Source of the DNA: Chara braunii
Taxonomy: Eukaryota > Streptophyta > Charophyceae > Charales > Characeae
Length of the DNA stretch: 28,605 nucleotides
Direction: 5' to 3'
Assembly: GCA_003427395.1 (NCBI GenBank)
Contig: BFEA01000102.1
Location: forward strand, 3,192,351 to 3,220,955
Shown here piece after piece: positions 18,402 through 28,382 of this stretch; the stretch's first letter is position 1, and every line of letters begins with the position of its first letter. The translations under genes were made by a program, and so were the position numbers. Below the pieces are notes generated by a model that was given only the letters and a program-made list of their open reading frames with translations, was not told the origin of the DNA and did no database searches.

Positions 18402-20223
18402 GCATGCGCTGGTGATGTGTTTGGTGCCGTTGCACCAGAAACAGCATCCCCATTTCTGTCTGAACTTGAACATGTCTTCTGTGATACCGAATTACGTCCA
18501 TGGTGCCTGTCGTGCTCCATCCGCCTACGCTGGTTTCACCTTCTGTTTTCCCCCTCGGGGTCTTGAGCATTGCGGTGGTATCGCAGCCGCCACATCTCCG
18601 TCACTTGATATAGACGCGGCTGCGTGGTCCTCACTAGGTCCTTGCTGGACTGCTGCTACTTGCGGCGTCCGATGACCTTTGCCTTTCTCCACGTAACCGG
18701 GCTGTTGGCGGGTCGCATTGGCCGCACGCCGGTTACCTTGTATGAGCTCCCTTGCCTTTGAGATCATGTCATCAAAGGTCTCATACTGGAATTCGCTGCC
18801 AAGAGCAGCTGTCAAGGCGTTGCATGACCGGGCGAAAAACTCGGCCCGGATTGAGTCGAACGGCAAGTTCAACTCTGGGGTGGCGACGAGTCTTTGCCAC
18901 TCCGTCAGCCATTCCCGTGATGTTTGCTGGCCTTTTAATATGCGGAAGATCTTGTTCAAGGCGTGCCGTTTGTCTTTGTTGACCATGAACCGTGTCTTCC
19001 ATTTCTTCGCGAACTCCTCCCACGTAATCTTGGTGTGGAGGGCGGCGATGGTGCATTCCAACGTGACGACCATGTGAGTCATGAAAGCCTGCGCCCCTCC
19101 AATGAGTTGGAGGTAGCGTGAGTCAAGCCGCCGTTCGGGTAAGACGTGATGTACGTCTGCCTCCGCGTTGAATGCCATCCACCACTGCAGCGGTTCAGTC
19201 TTGTGATAATCGTCGAACTTCTCAATCTTGAAGTTCGGCATTTTCCATTCCTTGGCGATGGCGGCCGGTCGTTGTTGAACGCGGTCGCTGAGCGTCTGCA
19301 GCTGATTGCTGACTGTCGATGCTCCAGCAAACTTGCTGATGTCGCTGAGGGATGCTACCACGTGGTTGATCCGCTCCTCGAGTTGCTTGGCCTGGGCCGC
19401 CAAAGCTGGGCTGCAGTCTGCTACTGCACTGCCCGTCGACGCAACCGCCAAAGCTGGGCTGCAGTCTGCTACTGCACTGTACGTCGTGCCAACCCCGTGC
19501 TGACATCGGTCTGCAGTTGGTCGTTGATTGTCTGCTGCTGGCTGTTGGCGGCCTGTAGTGTGCCGATCTCGGTCTGCAGGCTAGCAATCTTCTTGTCCAG
19601 TGTTTTAAACGTTGCTTCGTGGCGGATGAAGACCTGCCGCATGATCAGCAGTTCACGTTGCTGCCAATTGCACGTGTACAGCAGATTCTCCATCAAAACT
19701 GCTGTGGCCTCCTTGTTTCTCTCTTCCTCGGTCGGCTCCTCTTGTTCTTCGTTTGCTCGAAAATGCTGCTGTCGGAGTAAACTCCGGTACGTGGCTTCTT
19801 CGTTGGCGAGCTCCATTGTGGCTTGGTAACGAGCTTGGTTCTGACTGGCTTCGACCTGCTGCTGTTGCAACCTTGCGGCTGCTGCAGCTTCTGCTGCGGC
19901 CCGCTGACGTGCTGCCTCTGCTTCTGCCAGCTGGCGTTGGATTGCCTGCTGGCGGGCGGCCTCCTCCTCTTCCCACTTGCTCAGTTCAGCGGCAGTGGTC
20001 TCCGAGTAAAGCTGCGTTTGAGAAATGCTAGTAGCGTTTCATCAGCCTGCTGAACTGGTATGGGAGGGGTAACCGGCCTCTTGGGGCTGGCTTGATCATT
20101 GGCGTCGGCCGTAGCGGCCATGGTCGTGCGTAGTCTGCGCGGGATCCAAGGGGTCTTAGGTCCCTGTTGGGGTTTGGCTCCTGTGGATCCGCGCTCCGCA
20201 AGCCGTTGGCTGCGGCGCATCAA
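18402..20223 (-). pseudogene. Element 1 gag (broken)
   Basis: On the minus strand this starts near MRRSQRLAERG or the internal MAATADANDQ (20122). It then has a long Q/E/A-rich coiled coil (about 20005-19490, e.g. SKWEEEEAARQQAIQRQLAE), and a capsid-like part (19451-18525) with MPNFKIEKFDDYHKTEPLQW, WEEFAKKWKTRF and WLTEWQRLV. The CCHC knuckle C-x2-C-x4-H-x4-C lies at 18443-18402. Frameshifts occur near 20005 and 19490. Two stops (at 18525 and about 30 bp later) cut the knuckle off, though it remains in the capsid frame. An in-frame 48-bp-period duplication lies at 19398-19479. Gag packages the RNA. Confidence 0.85.
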
Positions 20224-20239
20224 GTACTCTGGTCTTCGT

Positions 20240-20420
20240 CTGCTGCTGACGTGTCATCGCTGAGGTGGCACCTGCTGATGTGGCACTGCTGAGGTGGCTG
20301 CTGCTGATTCGGCACTCGGCTGTCGTGGCACGCTGGGGTGGCACTCGGCTGATGTGGCAATCTGCGTTCGTGGCCTGCTGCTGATGTGGCACAAGTGCTG
20401 ACGTGGCCGGAGACTGAAGT
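20240..20420. repeat. GCTGATGTGGCA-type repeats in the element 1 leader
   Basis: At least nine variants of GCTGAYGTGGCA (for example GCTGAGGTGGCA, GCTGATGTGGCA, GCTGACGTGGCC) follow one another on the + strand with irregular spacing. The same word occurs in the LTR and leader of element 2. Confidence 0.75.
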
Positions 20421-20524
20421 CTGCAGTACCGAGAGGAGGAGAGAGAAGGTAGGGGTGGAAGAAGGGAAAGGAGGCAACAATGCACAGACAGTCCCTTTCT
20501 TCCCTGACCTTGAACTTGACACTA

Positions 20525-20790
20525 ATAAATAAATAAATAAATTCTCCCCCACAAAAATTTCAAAGTTTAAGAAATTAAATATTAAATTAGTTATTTAAAT
20601 AAAATTTAATCAAAAAGTACGAGTTTAATTAAATAAAATTTAATTTTGGCAAAAGATTAAATATTGAAAGAATATTTAAATTTGCAGCAATTAATTTGGC
20701 AAAAGTTAAATATTTAATTAACGAATATTTAAATTTGCACAAGTAAAAATAAATAAAGTTTGAGCAAGATTAAACATTTAAACATAATTT
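20525..20790. other. AT-rich stretch without genes
   Basis: This stretch is very AT-rich, with two imperfect copies (about 20646 and 20698) of a unit containing GGCAAAAG, TTAAATATT and GAATATTTAAATTTGC. It also has an (AAAT)n stretch at 20522-20541. No gene or LTR end is recognised. Confidence 0.6.
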
Positions 20791-21987
20791 TGCAATAACC
20801 CATGCCATATGTCTCGTAGAAATCTGAGGGCCGACCTGGCCGCCCTCAACCAGGCCAAAAACGAGGTAAGGGACCCCCACACAGGGATTCAGGGCCTGGG
20901 CGTGCCACAGTTGACTTCTGTCAACTGTCGCGACCCCAACAGTCAAGGTCCAAAGGTATCCAGTCCAGGCCACCGGTCAAGCACACACACTTGTTTGTAT
21001 GCAGGTACCCAGANACCCCAACAGTCAAGGTCCAAAGGTATCCAGTCCAGGCCACCGGTCAAGCACACACACTTGTTTGTATGCAGGTACCCAGACAGCA
21101 TAAGGTCCAAGGGGAAAATCTGCAACTGTACGATCCAGGCCAATCGGCTGTGACTCAATCTGGACGACTGAGGGAAGGAGACCCGAGGCCAGAGAGCCTC
21201 GACAAATGCTACTTAAAGACTGGCCTCGAGGTGGTCAGCATTCAGTCTTGCTATGCTGGTTCAACGCTGGCTTGACTTTGACTCGACGCTGGCATTATGC
21301 TATTGCGACGCTGGCTGTGCTTCAGAGCTGCGGATGACGACATGAGGGAGAGGCAGGACTCTGGCATTGTGCGCCAGGCATGCTGATGTGGCGCTGCCTG
21401 TAGTCTTCATGGGATGCTGATGTGGCGCTGCCTCTGGTATATGTGGCGCTGCCTCTGGTCTACGTGGCATGCTGACGTGGTGCTGCCTCTGGTATATGTG
21501 GCGCTGCCTTTGGTCTACGTGGCATGCTGACGTGGCGCTGCCTCATTACTGATGTGGCATTGCCACCTGTCTTGATTGTTGACGTGGCATTGTCCACGCT
21601 GTTTACATGAGGTGACTGATTGCAAGGGAAGAGGAAGATCGGAACTGTGGAGAGATCGTGAATACGCACTTGATTGTCTTCATGTTGACATTGCTCCAGT
21701 GCTGATGAGGGACTAATTAGACGTGCCACGTGGCACATTGAGGATACTTCAGACACTCGTTCAGACTATTGATTATTGAAGTGGTGATTGAGGAGGGAGC
21801 CCGAAGCGGGAGTGGGCATTGTATTTACTTCCTCTCCTTTGTCTAATCTCCCTCCTCTCTACTTCATCTGTGTATGACTATCTCGTCTATTCTGTCTGGA
21901 CACGATCTGATTATTAGTAATCGTCAGCTGGTTGACATTCTGGACTTGCATTGTTGATGACTGACTTCACGTTCTGGGTTCATTGCA
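20791..21987 (+). repeat. 5' LTR of element 2 (1197 bp)
   Basis: It begins TGCAATAACC, matching the start of the repeat at 28383, and ends ATTGCA, the inverse of its first six bases, 2-3 bp before the primer binding site. It contains an 81-bp direct repeat around an N (20933-21013 and 21015-21095), an array of ACGTGGC-type motifs (21382-21600) and the palindrome GTGCCACGTGGCAC (21723-21736). No clear TATA box was seen. Confidence 0.88.
20933..21095 (+). repeat. 81-bp direct repeat joined by a single N
   Basis: 20933-21013 and 21015-21095 are identical by eye and are separated by one N. This looks like two overlapping contig ends joined without merging, rather than a natural duplication. Confidence 0.8.
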
Positions 21988-22470
21988 ATTCGGTATCGGA
22001 GCAACTCTTCATCGCGATCTGCTGTCAGCTGTCAGTTGCTGACGTGGCACCCAGGTAAGTGGGAGGTGCCGCATGTGAAATATGAGACGTGTTTATTAAC
22101 GCGCGCGGTCATACCGCAAGTCTAGACACGGTAATCGTGCACTTGCGAGCAGCCATCCCTTGAAGATGATGACAAGTCTACACTGAAGATTGAAGAGCTG
22201 CGTTGGCAACAGGCTGACGTGGCATTGGTACCGCTGATGTGGCACCTTGTTATGTGGTATTTTGGCAGGATAGGGTCTGACGTGGCACGTACCTGTGCTG
22301 TGATTACCTGCTGATTGGGCATTGACGTTGTATTCTAGTGTATGTGTGTGACAGGCATACATTGCTGACGTGGCATCCCCCTTGTATACCTCCGGGTTCT
22401 TGATGTGCTGACGTGGCAGACTCTGACGAGCTGCTGTGTTGGCACTCCAGGGGTGACACGTGGCATATGT
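21382..22470 (+). promoter_or_regulatory. Array of TGACGTGGC-type motifs (candidate bZIP sites)
   Basis: About 17 copies of TGAYGTGGC / TACGTGGCA / ACGTGGCA lie in the LTR (21382-21600, 21723) and the leader (22038, 22212, 22234, 22276, 22364, 22408, 22457). The ACGT core with flanking TG and GGC is the known recognition core of plant bZIP factors. The regulatory role is inference. In the LTR part two units of about 55 bp are tandem (21439-21487, 21494-21542). Confidence 0.5.
21990..22003 (+). other. Primer binding site (initiator Met tRNA type)
   Basis: CGGTATCGGAGC at 21991-22002 matches the plant iMet primer site TGGTATCAGAGC at 10 of 12 positions. It lies 3 bp behind the LTR end, as expected for minus-strand DNA priming. 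Confidence 0.8.
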
Positions 22471-22835
22471 TGGGTGAGGTGTCGAGTGTGCTGGTCGCTG
22501 CAGACAGTACAGCTATAGAGAGAAGAGGCTAACAATTGTTTGTGATTGTTGTTGGTTTCCTACTTACCTGTTGCCTGTTCTGTGGTGTCCTTGCATACTC
22601 ACCCGTGTTCTGTTGACTTGATCACACTGGCCGTGGCTGCGGTACCTGTACACATACTGTAGGACGTCATCACAGAGAACGAACAGACAACAAAAATAGA
22701 TTAGTAAATTATTGATCATCATCTGTTTCTTTGTAGTTGCTTTGGTGAACTCTTGCTGTAAAAGTCGCGTGCGTCGTGGAATTTATTTCTGTCTTTTAAT
22801 TTTATTTATTGTGCGGCATCTGCACGCTTGGCAGA
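22004..22835 (+). other. Untranslated leader of element 2
   Basis: No gene is seen. The leader carries seven of the ACGTGGCA-type motifs and a T-rich end (22690-22810) before the first gag ATG. Confidence 0.6.
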
Positions 22836-24676
22836 ATGCATTCTCTTTGGAAATGTCTGCGTGCCTCTATCTTGACCCGGTTCATACCCCTCTTCGTCTT
22901 TCCCATCCCTCTCACCGTCTTTGCTGATGAAGAGAGAGTGGAATTGAAAACTCGTGGACAGATTGACGGGAGGAGACAGACTTTGTTGGGTCTCCTTCGT
23001 CAACTGTTTGGCGATATCCATGGTGCCGGTCAAGATGCTGAAATACATGTTCACGGACAGGTCAATCTGTATGATGCAGAAAGAGACCTACAGGCCGCTG
23101 AAACTGCTGTTCAAATGATGGAGACAGGCAAGAAGGTCGAAGACCTCATAAAGCAAGGACGATTAGTCCTTGATCGGTTTGTTGCCGAGAGCCTTGAGAA
23201 ATTAGATCGGGAAAGAATAGTAAAGAAAGAAGTAAGGGTTGGAAGGAGAGAACCGCAATTGTCTGTGGATGTGATGGAGGAAAACATCAGATAGTTAGAA
23301 AACACATTGAGAGAAGAGGGAAGAAAAGTGAAAGAGTCTCAATTTACTATCAAATACTGATAGAACAACAAGAAGAAGAAGAAAGAGTAATGAATGAGTT
23401 GAGAGAAAAGTTTCATTACAAAGAAGCAGGAAGTGAGGTTGCATCCATTCTTCAGTCTATTATGGTCTACCTCGTGCATCTCGAAAAGAAGATTGACAGC
23501 AACACCACCGCAATCGAAACAATGACCAAATTAGTGAAGGGAAAAGGAAAGGTGAGTGTTGAGGAGGAGACGAAGGGGGAGGCAGAGAGGAAACCACCCC
23601 AAGAGAAACTAATGAAGGATGCCATGAAACGGGACACGCCCGAGAAACCGGAAGGTTCGAAGAAAGCGCCCGAGAGAATGGTTGAGAAGAAAGAAGAACC
23701 CACCGGAAAGAAAGAAGAATCGGCGAAAGAAGCGGAAAAACCTAAGAAGAAGGAAAATGTCAAAATGAAGTTGCCATTCACGTACAACAACAAAATGGAA
23801 GAAAACCTGTTGCTGTGGATCGCCGAAATACAGACTTATTGTAGCACTACACCCGTCGAGCCCGAGAGTCAGGTCGCGTTCTCCACGTCGTGTTTGGGGG
23901 GAGTGGCTAAGGAGTGGGTGCTGGCAGAGGCCAATGCTGCTGGCTTCGACGACATTGGTGAGTGGGCCAAGACGCTTACTCTCAAGCAATTTCTCCAGAA
24001 GATTAAGGAGAGGTTCTTGGATAAGACAACGACCGACAAGGCCTTTGACGAACTCACCACTATAGGCCACAAATGCTGGACATCCGTTGATGCTCTGTCT
24101 CATGAAGTTGATCGTCTGTTGCAGGTACCTGGACTGAACTCACAGGACAACCAGGTCTTATACATCTACTCACGAGCGTTGCCCGAGCCCATCCGTGGAC
24201 AGCTCGTGGCGGAGTCGATGTCTGGTAAGTATAATTATCGGTAGTTTCGTGACCTTGCTCTTCAGAGAGAGCAAATGACCGCACAGGTCAAAGGTACGTA
24301 CGCTTCAGTAGTCAAGGCGGGACCGGTTGGTGGGTACGGCAAGCGGGTCCTCTGGTGGCAAAAGCGTCAGGACCATATGCTTGTGTTATTTGACGATGAA
24401 ATAGTAGAGAAATTACCTCTTGGTGAGTCTGAGGGAGGAGGAGGTAATAGCGGCAGTGAATCTGAGAAGGGTGATGTCACTGTCGTATTGGCCAACAAGG
24501 GAGGCCAAAACCAATGGAAGAAGAGGAAGAGGCCACGCTCGTTTTCCTAGCATCCCGGCATCGCGTTCGGGAGACCTTGAGAAAAGATGAACATGACTCG
24601 GGAGGAATGGCAGTCCAAGATGGACAACCGCCAATGCCTCAAGTGTGGCACCGTGGGGCATGTGATAGCCTGATGC
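22836..24676 (+). pseudogene. Element 2 gag (broken)
   Basis: The first in-frame ATG is at 22836. The first ~30 residues are hydrophobic (ILTRFIPLFVFPIPLTVFA), which is unusual for gag and may not be translated. Then comes a charged helical part to the TAG at 23292, and a frameshift near 23350. The second open part (23390-24244) has a Lys/Glu-rich linker and a capsid-like domain with MKLPFTYNNKMEENLLLWI, GVAKEWVLAEA and FLQKIKERFLD. In-frame stops follow at 24242, 24548, 24578 and 24671. The last lies inside the CCHC knuckle C-x2-C-x4-H-x4-C (24635-24676), directly before its final cysteine. Confidence 0.85.
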
Positions 24677-24735
24677 CCACTTATCCGTAACCCAAAAGCG
24701 AGCAGCCAGTAGGAGTAGCATCTGCTCCTACTGAG

Positions 24736-25811
24736 TTGAGGGGATTAGACGAAGACAAAGGTAAGGCGCCTAGAACTCCTTTTATCCCTTCGACTCTTAA
24801 GGCAGAAGATGACTCTTCTTCCGCTCGTCGTTCAGATTACCCTGACACTGTGCTTTGTTTTGTCTCACTGGACGATTCCCTTGACGAGCTCGACAATGAA
24901 CTAATAGCACTACAGAGTTCGTGGGCGAAGAAAGCGAAGTCTAATGGCGAGTTGATGATCGCGGATATTGAGATTGCGCATACGCGAGTAGGTGCTCTGT
25001 TAGATCCGGGATCGGCGTGGTCTTATATCTCAGAGAAGGCAATTCGAAAATTGCATCTGGGAATGAAGGTGAAGGATTTACCTAGACCTATCACGTCTAT
25101 ACTGGCTGTCAAAAGCACAATTACTGTCTCTCAATATGTCGATCGTGTTAAGTGTTATTTCCGGTCAAAGGAAGGTAAGAAGATTTTGCATGAAATATCC
25201 TTCCTAACTGAAAAGAACTTACCATTCGATATGATTCTGGGAATGGATTGGCATGAGGAGGCCGACCCAGAGGTAAAGTTCAAAGACAAAATTGTCAAAC
25301 TCAAGGACGAAAAGTCCGAACTGCGTGCGATAAAGTTGTATCATAAGTTTGGCTCTGACTCTACTTTGTCTTTCTGTTGTATGAGTTACCCAGCCTTTCG
25401 ATCGATGGTAACAAAGAAGAAGTTGGATCAGGAGATGATGATGGTGATTGTCAAACGAGTAGGTGAGTGTTCCTCATCTTACGCACCTTCAATCGAAAGA
25501 CTTCTAGATGAATACAAGGACTTGCAGACGGAGCCGACGAGAATCACTGAGTGTGCTATTAAGCACACAATCGAGATCATTCTCGGAAGCAAAATTCCCA
25601 AGGGTCCCATTTACCGTATGTCTTCCAGGGAACTTGAGGAATTACGAAAACAGCTGCAGGAACTTACTGACAAGGGATGGATTCGCCCTAGCTCATCTCC
25701 TTATGGTGCGCCTGTCTTGTTTGTGCCCAAAAGGGAAGGTGAACTTCGACTATGCATTGACTATCGAGGGCTGAATTCTGTCACTGTGAAAAACGCAGAA
25801 CCACTTCCCCG
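24736..25811 (+). pseudogene. Element 2 protease and start of RT (frameshifted end)
   Basis: This is an open frame in a different phase from gag. Protease is recognised by [15 protein letters not shown] and [11 protein letters not shown]. The catalytic triplet is D-P-G (25003-25011), not D-S/T-G, so activity is doubtful. RT begins with [17 protein letters not shown] and [11 protein letters not shown], and the frame breaks after AEPLP at about 25810, where a small indel separates it from the rest of RT. No ATG lies close to the beginning of the frame, as expected for a domain translated as part of a gag-pol polyprotein. Confidence 0.88.
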
Positions 25812-27376
25812 CTCATTGACGATCTGTTAGACCAACTACAGGGATGCAGGTACTTCAGCAAGATTGATCTCAAGTCAGGGTACCACAAGATTGAGGTGGC
25901 TCCTGAAGATCAACACAAGACGCCGTTTCGAACAAGGTATGGTCACTACGAGTTTGTAGTAATGCCTTTTGGTCTGACTAACGCCCCTGCAACCTTCCAG
26001 AGGTCTATGAATGAGTTGTTTCGTCCATGGTTGGACCAATTCGTAATTGTCTATCTCGATGATATCCTAGTGTACAGTAAAACACTGGAAGACCACGAGA
26101 AACATCTGCGAATGGTTCTCCAGAAGTTACGTGAGGGTAACTTCAAACTAAATCCTAAGAAGTCTGAATTTGCTAAGCCTGAAGTACTATACCTAGGGCA
26201 TATAGTGAATGAAGAAGGACTAAGACCAGAAGAAAAGAAGATTACAACAATCCAAGATTGGCCACAACCTAAGACTATAACCGAACTCAGATCTTTCCTA
26301 GGACTTGCTAGTTATTATAGGAAGTTTGTCAGGAACTTTTCCTTGATAGCTGCTCCTATGAGAAGACTGCTAAAGAAAGAAAAACCTTGGTTGTGGGACA
26401 AAGAATGTGAGTCATCGTTCAGGAAACTGAAATCTGTTTTTACTCACTATCCTGTCTTAAAAATTGCTGACCCTTCTCTTCCCTTCATCGTCACGACTGA
26501 CGCAAGTCAGTATGGGATTGGCGCTGTGTTACAGCAAGACGACGTTAAGGGATATAACCCTATTGAGTTTATGTCCAGAAGACTTCCGTCAGAGAAAGTC
26601 GCCAACTCCACATATGAAAGGGAATTGTACGCCTTAGTCGTTGCACTAGATACCTGGAAGCACTACTTGTTGGGAAGACATTTTACTGTCTACTCTGATC
26701 ACTCTACACTGAAGTGGATCAAGACTCAGCCTAGACTCTCTGACAAGTTGGTAAGGTGGTCCGCATTCCTTGATACATTTGACTTCGAGGTAAAAACCAT
26801 CAAAGGTAAGTCTAACGTGGTTGCGGATGCTTTGTCCAGGCGTGCAGACTTCTTTGGAACAATAGTCTCCTATCTCGATATTGGGAATGAATTGAAGGAA
26901 CAAATAAGGAAGGGATATGAAAATGATCCTATCTGGAGTCCTATCATTGGGACTTTGAGAAAGAACCCTGAACTATTCCCAAAGTATCAAATGACTGATG
27001 GCCTACTCTTCTATATAGACAAGACCGAAGAAAGACTGTGTATTCCTCACCGAGAACCAATTAAAAGTTTAATCATTGGGGAATGCCATGAAGCAGAAGG
27101 ACACTTTGGTTTTAAGAAGACGTATGCCGATGTACGAGAACGTTTTGAATGGAAAGGAATGAAGGAAGATGTATTAACCTATGTGCGGACTTGTCTTGTC
27201 TGTCAGAGGAACAAACCCTCACATGAGAATCCGATGGGACTACTGAGACCACTGCCTATTCCCAGTGAGTCAGGTGAGTCTATGTCTATTGACTTCATGA
27301 GCCTCACTAAGAGTCGAAACGGCAACAGTCAAGTAATGGTCATCGTCGATAGATTCTCTAAGTATGCTGCTTCCTG
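25812..27376 (+). pseudogene. Element 2 RT, RNase H and N-terminal integrase
   Basis: Counting from 25812, RT continues with [39 protein letters not shown] (residues 81-84) and FLGLASYYRKFV. RNase H has TTDASQYGIGAVLQQ (about 228) and YSDHSTLKWI, and ends with NVVADALSRR. Integrase has H-x4-H (residues 426, 431) and C-x2-C (461, 464), then the first catalytic Asp (494, SIDFM) and VIVDRFSKYA. The frame is open for about 520 residues and ends at TGA 27375-27377, where the family continues in the same domain. Catalytic residues of RT and RNase H appear intact. Confidence 0.92.
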
Positions 27377-27412
27377 AAGCTAGAACCGAACTAGTGATTC
27401 AAAAATTTCAGA

Positions 27413-28333
27413 TGCGATGAGTATGGATTTCCGAAAACCATTGTCTCTGACAGAGATGTTCGGTTCACTAGTCTACAATGGCAGAAGTTGATGGAAGTCT
27501 ATGGCATCAGGTTGACCATGTCGTCAGACAGACATCCTGAAACCAATGGTCAAACTGAGCAAATGAATCGTCTATGCCAACAACTTCTGCGAATGTATGT
27601 CCGACCTGATCAGATTGATTGGGATGAGAACGTACCCAAAATTGCTAGTGCCTATAATAACAACATACATACTGTTATAGGTAGAACATCGAATGCACTG
27701 CATAAAGGGTGGAAGCCTTGGCGCCCCATTGAGGCCCTGACAAGAGACCAGATTCAGAGGCTACCCCCGAGTACACGTGAGTTTGCAGTTTTATATGAAG
27801 AAGACATTAAAAAGGTAAAGGAAAACATACAAAAATCCCAAATACAAATGATTGAACAGGCTAACAAGCATCGTCGACCTTCACAGTTTCAAGAGGGAGA
27901 TTTTGTTTGGGTTAAGTCTAAAGAGTTTTCCTTAGAAGAGAATGTATCTCAGAAACTGCTACCTGTCTACTTTGGACCCTGGGAAGTTCTCAAGGTGATT
28001 GGAGATGCAGACGGACCATCCTATCGCATTGACATACCTCCACATCTAAGGACGTACCCTGTCTTTCATGCGTCTAAACTGCTACCCTACGTAGAAAGTA
28101 ACATCTTTCCTAATAGGCCATCCATGTTTCCACCATCTATGAATGGGAACTACGAAGTTGAGAAGATATTGGAACATGCCTATTTCTCTACAGGTGGCAG
28201 ACGACGACCTCAGAAGCAGTACAAGGTAAAGTTCAAATCCCAACCTCCATTTGAAGCTAGATGGTTTAGTAGAAAAGAAGTTTTAACCACTGCTCCTGAC
28301 ATTGTTGCTGCATATGAACGTGGGCTAGGATAG
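27413..28333 (+). pseudogene. Element 2 C-terminal integrase and chromodomain-like tail
   Basis: This part is in another frame from the preceding one. Between them, 27376-27412 carries stops in the flanking frames and a short fragment with EARTELVIQKF in the third frame. It contains the second catalytic Asp (27449-27451, VSDRDVRF) and the Glu (27557-27559, NGQTEQ), 35 residues apart as in DDE integrases. After that come the GPF/Y module with KLLPVYFGPWEV and YPVFHASKL, then a chromodomain-like end with YEVEKILEHAYF, QYKVKFKSQ and RWFSRKEV. The stop is TAG at 28331-28333, 49 bp before the LTR. Confidence 0.9.
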
Positions 28334-28382
28334 AAATTGTTGTATTTTCTGCGATGGAACTCGAAAACTGGCTCGGCAGGAA

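Larger units (their letters stand above)
12134..20790 (-). mobile_element. Decayed Ty3/Gypsy chromovirus-like element 1
   Basis: On the minus strand, running from high to low coordinates, are a leader with TGACGTGG-type repeats, gag with coiled coil and CCHC knuckle, protease, reverse transcriptase, RNase H, HHCC-DDE integrase with GPF/Y module, a chromodomain-like tail, a polypurine tract and a 3' LTR. The order PR-RT-RH-IN identifies Ty3/Gypsy. Coding parts are broken by at least six frameshifts and several stops, plus a 556-bp insertion. The 5' LTR is not visible. The right edge is given as the start of element 2, which probably inserted into the leader or 5' LTR. The left edge is at an LTR-like end (TGTTGCAT at 12134). 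The AT-rich stretch 20525-20790 may belong to the leader or be foreign. Confidence 0.85.

Noticed and set aside
20770-20973. Small minus-strand ORF repeated at 28266-28565
   Set aside because: It is repeated only because it lies in both LTRs of element 2. There is no evidence of coding.
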